DNA of 64,000 bases from Actinomadura flavalba DSM 45200 (GTDB lineage: Bacteria > Actinomycetota > Actinomycetes > Streptosporangiales > Streptosporangiaceae), in the NCBI RefSeq assembly GCF_000374305.1, contig NZ_KB894104.1, positions 62,001 through 126,000 on the forward strand. Direction: 5' to 3'. Position 1 is the first letter of the stretch, and each line of letters starts with the position of its first letter. Under the pieces are notes generated by a model. It saw nothing but the letters and a program-made list of their open reading frames with translations. It searched no databases and had not been told where the DNA came from. This document shows positions 60,122-64,000 of the stretch, in pieces. The position numbers and the translations under genes are program-made.

Positions 60122-61464
60122 CGCGCGGCCCCGTCGCGGGCGACGCGCAGCGGGGCGGCGGGGTCGTCGTGGTCCTGGGCGGTGGTCTGGGCGACGCCGT
60201 CGCCGGGGACGACGACGGGGCTCGGCGGCTCCCAGCCCTCGCGTTCGAGGGCGCGCAGGAACGCGTCGACGATGACGGGGTCGAAGTGCTCGCCCGCGCT
60301 GCGGCGCAGCTCGCGGACGGCCTCCTCCTTGCTGCGCGCGGCACGGTAGGAGCGGGTGGAGGTCATGGCGTCGAAGGCGTCGGCGACGGAGATGACGCGG
60401 GCGAACTCGGGGATCTCGTCGCCGGCGAGGCCCATCGGGTAGCCGCCGCCGTTCATCTTCTCGTGGTGGTGCATGATCCCGGCGAGGGCCTCGTCGAGGA
60501 AGCCGATCTCCTTGACGATCTGGAGGCCGCGCATCGGGTGGAGCTGGATGGCGGCGAACTCCTCCTCGGTCATCGGGCCCTCCTTCTGGAGGACGGTCGT
60601 CGGCACGCCGAGCTTGCCGACGTCGTGCAGCATGCCCGCGTAGCGGATGGCCTCGACGCGGTCGGCGCGCATGCCGATCTCCTGCGCGATGAGCACCGAG
60701 CCGCGCGACACCCGTTCGGAGTGGCCGCGGGTGTAGTAGTCCTTGGTCTCGACGGCCTGGCAGAGCGCGGCGAGGGTGGCGCTGTGCGCGCGCTTCTGGT
60801 CGTGGGCCTGCTCCAGCGCCCAGCGGGCGATGAACAGCGGCAGCAGCACCAGCACCGGCGCGAAGATCGTGATGCCGGGCCACAGCCCGGCGATGAGCAG
60901 CCCGAACATGCCGTAGCCGAGGCAGCCGAGCGCGAGCGGACCGCTCTCGCGCGCCATCGCCCGCAGCGTCGACTGCCGGGCGAGCACGAGGACGCCGGTG
61001 GTGAGCGCGAGGTTGACGGCGACGAACGTGACGGCGGCGGCGACGAACGGCACGATGACGTGCTCGACCCAGGCGGCCTCGCCGGGCGCGTAGTCGTAGC
61101 CGCCGAGGAGCGCGAACACGTGCGCGGCGATGAACCCGCCGAGCGCGAACTGGGCGCCGTTGAAGAGTCGCTTGACGGGCGCGAAGAACCGCTGTCCGGT
61201 GATGACGGCGGTGGCGCCGAGCACGGCGGCACCCGCCGGGCCGAGCAGCACGACCGAGGCGAGGCTGGCCGCGAAGCCGAGCGACACCCGGGCCCGTTCG
61301 ACGGTGAGCTGGGCGGGCACCGAATCGCACACGAAGAACAGCACGGCCAGGACCGCGAGGGCCTTCCAGTCGAGCTCGGCGCGCGGAACGGTCACCAGGA
61401 CGCCCGCCGCGAGCGCGATCACACCGGTGACGTAGATCCGCGCGGCAAGCGGTAGCTCGCGCAT
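60118..61464 (-). CDS. HD-GYP domain membrane protein, putative c-di-GMP phosphodiesterase
   Basis: A 448-residue protein. Six to eight membrane segments occupy about residues 8-220, and an HD-GYP domain follows: ETKDYYTRGHSERVS, AGMLHDVGKLGVP near residue 278, then HHHEKMNGGGYPMGL with the GYP triad near residue 330, and SVADAFDAMTSTRSYR. Residue order fits active HD-GYP enzymes that hydrolyse cyclic di-GMP. ATG 61464 follows AAGGGGG. It is the first gene of a two-gene operon with the degenerate HD protein. Confidence 0.9.
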   Translation of the reverse strand: MRELPLAARIYVTGVIALAAGVLVTVPRAELDWKALAVLAVLFFVCDSVPAQLTVERARVSLGFAASLASVVLLGPAGAAVLGATAVITGQRFFAPVKRLFNGAQFALGGFIAAHVFALLGGYDYAPGEAAWVEHVIVPFVAAAVTFVAVNLALTTGVLVLARQSTLRAMARESGPLALGCLGYGMFGLLIAGLWPGITIFAPVLVLLPLFIARWALEQAHDQKRAHSATLAALCQAVETKDYYTRGHSERVSRGSVLIAQEIGMRADRVEAIRYAGMLHDVGKLGVPTTVLQKEGPMTEEEFAAIQLHPMRGLQIVKEIGFLDEALAGIMHHHEKMNGGGYPMGLAGDEIPEFARVISVADAFDAMTSTRSYRAARSKEEAVRELRRSAGEHFDPVIVDAFLRALEREGWEPPSPVVVPGDGVAQTTAQDHDDPAAPLRVARDGAAR

Positions 61465-61998
61465 GTGCCGCCCCCTTCGGGACTGACGGCCCCGGTGCGT
61501 GCGCCGGGGGTTGCGGGGGTTCGTCCCGCATGGGCCGGAACCATGGAACCGTGCGACGGCCGCGGCGGCCGGGCGGACCACGTGCGGGATGCCGGGGTCC
61601 GCGCCGCTGGGGCGGCGCGGACCGGGGCTACACCCAGGAGACGCCCCGGCGCGCGGTGCGCGGCCGGTGTCCCTGCCCACTGTGGTCGATCATGATGCCG
61701 CTGTCTCCCCCACATGACCCCGGGGACGGCCCGCACCGGGCTGGCTGGATGCGGGCGGACGCTCCCCCCTCGGGCGCGTCCCGGTCGTCCCCGTCGCTGA
61801 TTCCGGGAGTCAGCCTAACGCGATGGGCACGGCTCACACAGGCGTGCCACAAATCCTGGGCAAAGCGTGAACTTCGCTCCACGGTGCGTGAGGTGGACGG
61901 GCCTTTTCTCCACGCGCCGTACACGCACAACGCGCCTGCACAAGCCCGCTGCACGTGCATTCCGGGCGGCGTTCCGGACGGGGCCGGGAAAACGTTTT
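61465..61998. other. 534-bp gene-free region upstream of the HD-GYP genes
   Basis: The longest stretch without a gene. It holds the leader of the HD-GYP operon (minus strand). TAGGCT near 61815 on the minus strand is a possible -10, with no good -35. A short CTGA/TCAG hairpin lies near 61798-61816. A 21-codon frame 61628-61693 on the minus strand follows a GGGGGAGA stretch but has no other support. No riboswitch was recognised with confidence. Confidence 0.45.
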
Positions 61999-62925
61999 TC
62001 AGGAACGCGCGACGGCGCGTTCGCGCGCCCAGGCGACGGTCCGGGCGAGGCCCTCCGCGAGGTCGACCCGGGGCGTCCAGCCGAGGGCGTCCGCCGTCGC
62101 GGAGGGGTCGATCGCCATGGCGGGCAGGTCGCCGAGGCGGGCGGGCGCGAAGGCGGGGTCGTCGGGGGCCCCGGCGGCCTCCGCGACGAGGGTGTGCAGC
62201 GCGCGGTCGGTGGTCTGGCGGCCGGTGCCGACGTTGAAGCGGCCTCCCCCGCCGGCCTCGCCCGCCGCGCGGGCGAAGGCGTCCACGACGTCGGCGACGT
62301 ACACGTAGTCGCGGGTCTGCCCGCCGTCGCCGTGCACCCGCGTCGGGGCGCCGGACAGCAGCGCGTCGGTGAAGATCGACACGACGCCGGCCTCGCCTTC
62401 GGGCGTCTGCCTCGGCCCGTAGACGTTCGCCAGCGTCAGCGTGGTGAAGTCGAGGCCGTGCAGGGCGCGGTACATGCCCGCGTAGACCTCGCCGGTGACC
62501 TTGGACGCGGCGTAGGGCGACGCGGGCCGCAGCGGCGCGTCCGCCGGGACGGGCAGCGCGTCCGGAACGCCGTAGACCGCGCAGCTCGACGTGAACACGA
62601 CCTTGCGGGCGCCCGCGAGCCGCGCGGACTCCAGCACGTTCGCGGTGCCGAGCACGTTGACGCGGGCGTCGCCCGCCGGGTCTGCGACGCTGACGCGGAC
62701 GCTCACCTGCGCGGCCAGGTGGCAGACGACGTCCGGCCGGAACGCGGCCATCCGCCCGGCGAGCGCCGGGTCTGCGACGTCCATCTCCCACAGCTCGACG
62801 CCGTCGCGGACGTGGACGCCGCCGGACAGGTCGTCCAGCCCGACGACGTCGTTCCCGTCGGCGAGCAGCCGATCGACGAGGTGGGAGCCGATGAACCCGG
62901 CCGAGCCGGTGACGATGACGCGCAT
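61999..62925 (-). CDS. NAD-dependent epimerase/dehydratase
   Basis: A 308-residue extended short-chain dehydrogenase acting on nucleotide sugars. The dinucleotide motif is GSAGFIGSHL near residue 7, the catalytic block SSCAVYG near residue 114, and YAASKVTGE near residue 137 with the Tyr-Lys pair, followed by NVYGPRQTP. The fold matches UDP-glucose 4-epimerase-like and related enzymes; the exact sugar is unknown. ATG 62925 is chosen; upstream codons look like another frame. Confidence 0.9.
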   Translation of the reverse strand: MRVIVTGSAGFIGSHLVDRLLADGNDVVGLDDLSGGVHVRDGVELWEMDVADPALAGRMAAFRPDVVCHLAAQVSVRVSVADPAGDARVNVLGTANVLESARLAGARKVVFTSSCAVYGVPDALPVPADAPLRPASPYAASKVTGEVYAGMYRALHGLDFTTLTLANVYGPRQTPEGEAGVVSIFTDALLSGAPTRVHGDGGQTRDYVYVADVVDAFARAAGEAGGGGRFNVGTGRQTTDRALHTLVAEAAGAPDDPAFAPARLGDLPAMAIDPSATADALGWTPRVDLAEGLARTVAWARERAVARS

Positions 62926-62954
62926 GCCCGCACGATATCGGGCGGGCGGCGCGC

Positions 62955-63251
62955 TCAGGCGCGCTCGGCCGCCGGGCCCTGCTCGGCGTCCTTCAGCTCG
63001 CCGCAGATGCGGCTGATGCGCCCGAGGACCTTGGCGCGCAGGTCGGCCGGGACCGGCTCGCACCCGCACGACTTGTTCACGAGCTTCTTGACCGACTCCT
63101 CCAGGCCGTACTCGCGCAGGCACGGCCCGCACTCGTCCAGATGGACCTGGACCTCGCTGCATCCGCCCTGGTCGAGTTCACCGTCGAGATAGGTGTAGAC
63201 CCGGGCCAGCACTTCGGTACAGGGGGTCTCATGGGCTTCGCCGCAGCTCAT
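62955..63251 (-). CDS. rsrA: zinc-containing anti-sigma factor RsrA
   Basis: A 98-residue ZAS-type anti-sigma factor. The HxxxCxxC motif reads VHLDECGPC near residues 36-44, and an upstream Cys (C11 or C31) completes the redox-sensitive zinc site. The sequence resembles RsrA/RshA, which bind SigR/SigH under reducing conditions and release it when oxidised. The start codon is seven bases after sigR, in the same operon. The C-terminus has two additional Cys and a charged tail. Confidence 0.93.
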   Translation of the reverse strand: MSCGEAHETPCTEVLARVYTYLDGELDQGGCSEVQVHLDECGPCLREYGLEESVKKLVNKSCGCEPVPADLRAKVLGRISRICGELKDAEQGPAAERA

Positions 63252-63258
63252 CCCCTAC

Positions 63259-63912
63259 TCACCCTCTCCGCTCAGCGGGTGCCTGGGCCCGGGTCATCCC
63301 GCGATCCCGGGCGTAGTCCTCCAGCATGCCCCGCAACTGACGGCGGCCGCGGTGCAAACGCGACATCACGGTCCCGATGGGGGTGTTCATGATGTCGGCG
63401 ATCTCCTTGTACGCGAAGCCCTCGACGTCCGCGAGGTACACCGCGATGCGGAAGTCCTCCGGGAGTTCCTGGAGGGCCCGCTTGACGTCGGAGTCGGGCA
63501 GGTGCTCCAGCGCCTCGGCCTCCGCGGACTTCAGCCCGCTGGAGGTGTGCGACTCGGCGCGGGCGATCTGCCAGTCCTCGATCTCCTCGGTGGCCGACTG
63601 CTGCGGCTGCCGCTGCTTCTTGCGGTAGGAGTTGATGAACGTGTTGGTCAGAATCCGGTACAGCCAAGCCTTGAGGTTCGTGCCCTGCTTGAACTGGTGA
63701 AAGGACCCGAACGCCTTGGCGAAGGTCTCCTGGACGAGATCCTCGGCGTCGGCCGGATTGCGCGTCATGCGGAGCGCGGCCGAGTAGAGCTGGTCCAGAT
63801 ACGGGAGCACATCGCGCTCGAACCGCTCCTGGCGCTCCTCGACGGTCTCCGTGGTCCCCGCGACCTGACCCACCCCCTCGCCTGAACCGACGCCGGCGGC
63901 GTCGTCCTGCAC
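63259..63912 (-). CDS. sigR: RNA polymerase sigma factor SigR (thiol-oxidative stress)
   Basis: A 217-residue ECF sigma factor. Region 2 reads [34 protein letters not shown], then [25 protein letters not shown]. Region 4 reads [20 protein letters not shown] and [18 protein letters not shown]. It closely resembles S. coelicolor SigR and M. tuberculosis SigH, which control thioredoxin and mycothiol genes. The start is uncertain: GTG 63912 matches homologue length, while TTG 63942 would extend it as in the unstable SigR' form. No GGAAT-type SigR promoter is visible in the 88 bp that remain. Confidence 0.94.
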   Translation of the reverse strand: MQDDAAGVGSGEGVGQVAGTTETVEERQERFERDVLPYLDQLYSAALRMTRNPADAEDLVQETFAKAFGSFHQFKQGTNLKAWLYRILTNTFINSYRKKQRQPQQSATEEIEDWQIARAESHTSSGLKSAEAEALEHLPDSDVKRALQELPEDFRIAVYLADVEGFAYKEIADIMNTPIGTVMSRLHRGRRQLRGMLEDYARDRGMTRAQAPAERRG

Positions 63913-64000
63913 CGACGATAGCGGGCCGCGACGTCGCAACACGCCGTCGGGGGCGCGCAGTCGCCCGGCCGCGGCCGATGCGCGGCCCCGTGGGCGTTCT

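Noticed and set aside
61628-61693. 21-codon minus-strand frame with an upstream GGGGGAGA
   Set aside because: No sequence support beyond a start and a weak site; such frames are common by chance in a 534-bp leader.
61780-61850. Stretch resembling the end of a c-di-AMP riboswitch (GTCAGCCTAAC) on the plus strand
   Set aside because: The match is short, the conserved 5' half is missing, and no plus-strand gene follows it.

Overview
The window is very GC-rich, with densely packed genes, many GTG and TTG starts and little intergenic DNA. It carries a set of genes diagnostic of actinomycetes: WhiB1, a SigR/RsrA thiol-stress pair, PdtaS, a DasR-type GntR regulator, nickel superoxide dismutase, an AfsR-type regulator and MGT-type glycosyltransferase. 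It is most likely chromosome from a Streptosporangiales/Thermomonosporaceae-type organism (Actinomadura-like; the genus is an inference). No CRISPR array, rRNA, transposase or integrase was seen.

Region 1 (1-8.4 kb) is small metabolic and regulatory genes, often as divergent regulator/target pairs: cupin/MarR with a clear operator, YceI/HxlR, and an RsrR-like Rrf2 Fe-S regulator facing an NmrA-type NAD(P)-binding protein across a 25-bp inverted repeat. An alcohol dehydrogenase and an MgtE magnesium channel lie between. Region 2 (8.5-11.8 kb) has tRNA-Gly(TCC) and tRNA-Pro(TGG), a secreted protein, a von Willebrand A/solute-binding membrane protein, and the broken C-terminus of a TetR gene.

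Region 3 (11.8-25.4 kb) is the most unusual part. Six genes on the minus strand form one tightly packed, mostly overlapping operon, in order of transcription: a 1128-aa protein of unknown function, a 56-aa phage-type small protein, an 894-aa LamG protein with tail-fibre-like repeats, a ComEC-like metallo-beta-lactamase-fold protein, a 1419-aa DUF6603-like protein, and a 597-aa protein of unknown function. None has a signal peptide or membrane segment. It is the best candidate here for an undescribed system.

Region 4 (25.7-43.9 kb): NAD-dependent DNA ligase, a macrolide-type glycosyltransferase with a TetR-type operator, a secreted nuclease, an AfsR-like regulator facing an imine-reductase-like enzyme, a DUF4097/PadR pair whose PadR carries LEA-like 11-residue repeats, an amino-acid ABC transporter, malic enzyme, a CGNR protein, and nickel SOD with its maturation protease. 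Region 5 (44-64 kb): anti-sigma/SigB-type sigma pair, lipid kinase, whiB1 with a CRP-type site, pdtaS, a biotin group (bioF, bioB, bioD, bsaP, a biotinyl carrier protein, biotin carboxylase), DasR, two Uma2 nucleases with a duplicated 75-bp upstream region, carotenoid oxygenase, two HD-domain membrane proteins, an epimerase, and rsrA/sigR. The order whiB1-pdtaS-biotinyl carrier-anti-sigma-sigma matches the Mycobacterium tuberculosis whiB1-to-sigH block, expanded by inserted genes. Many genes appear leaderless, with a -10 hexamer 6-7 nt before the start codon.
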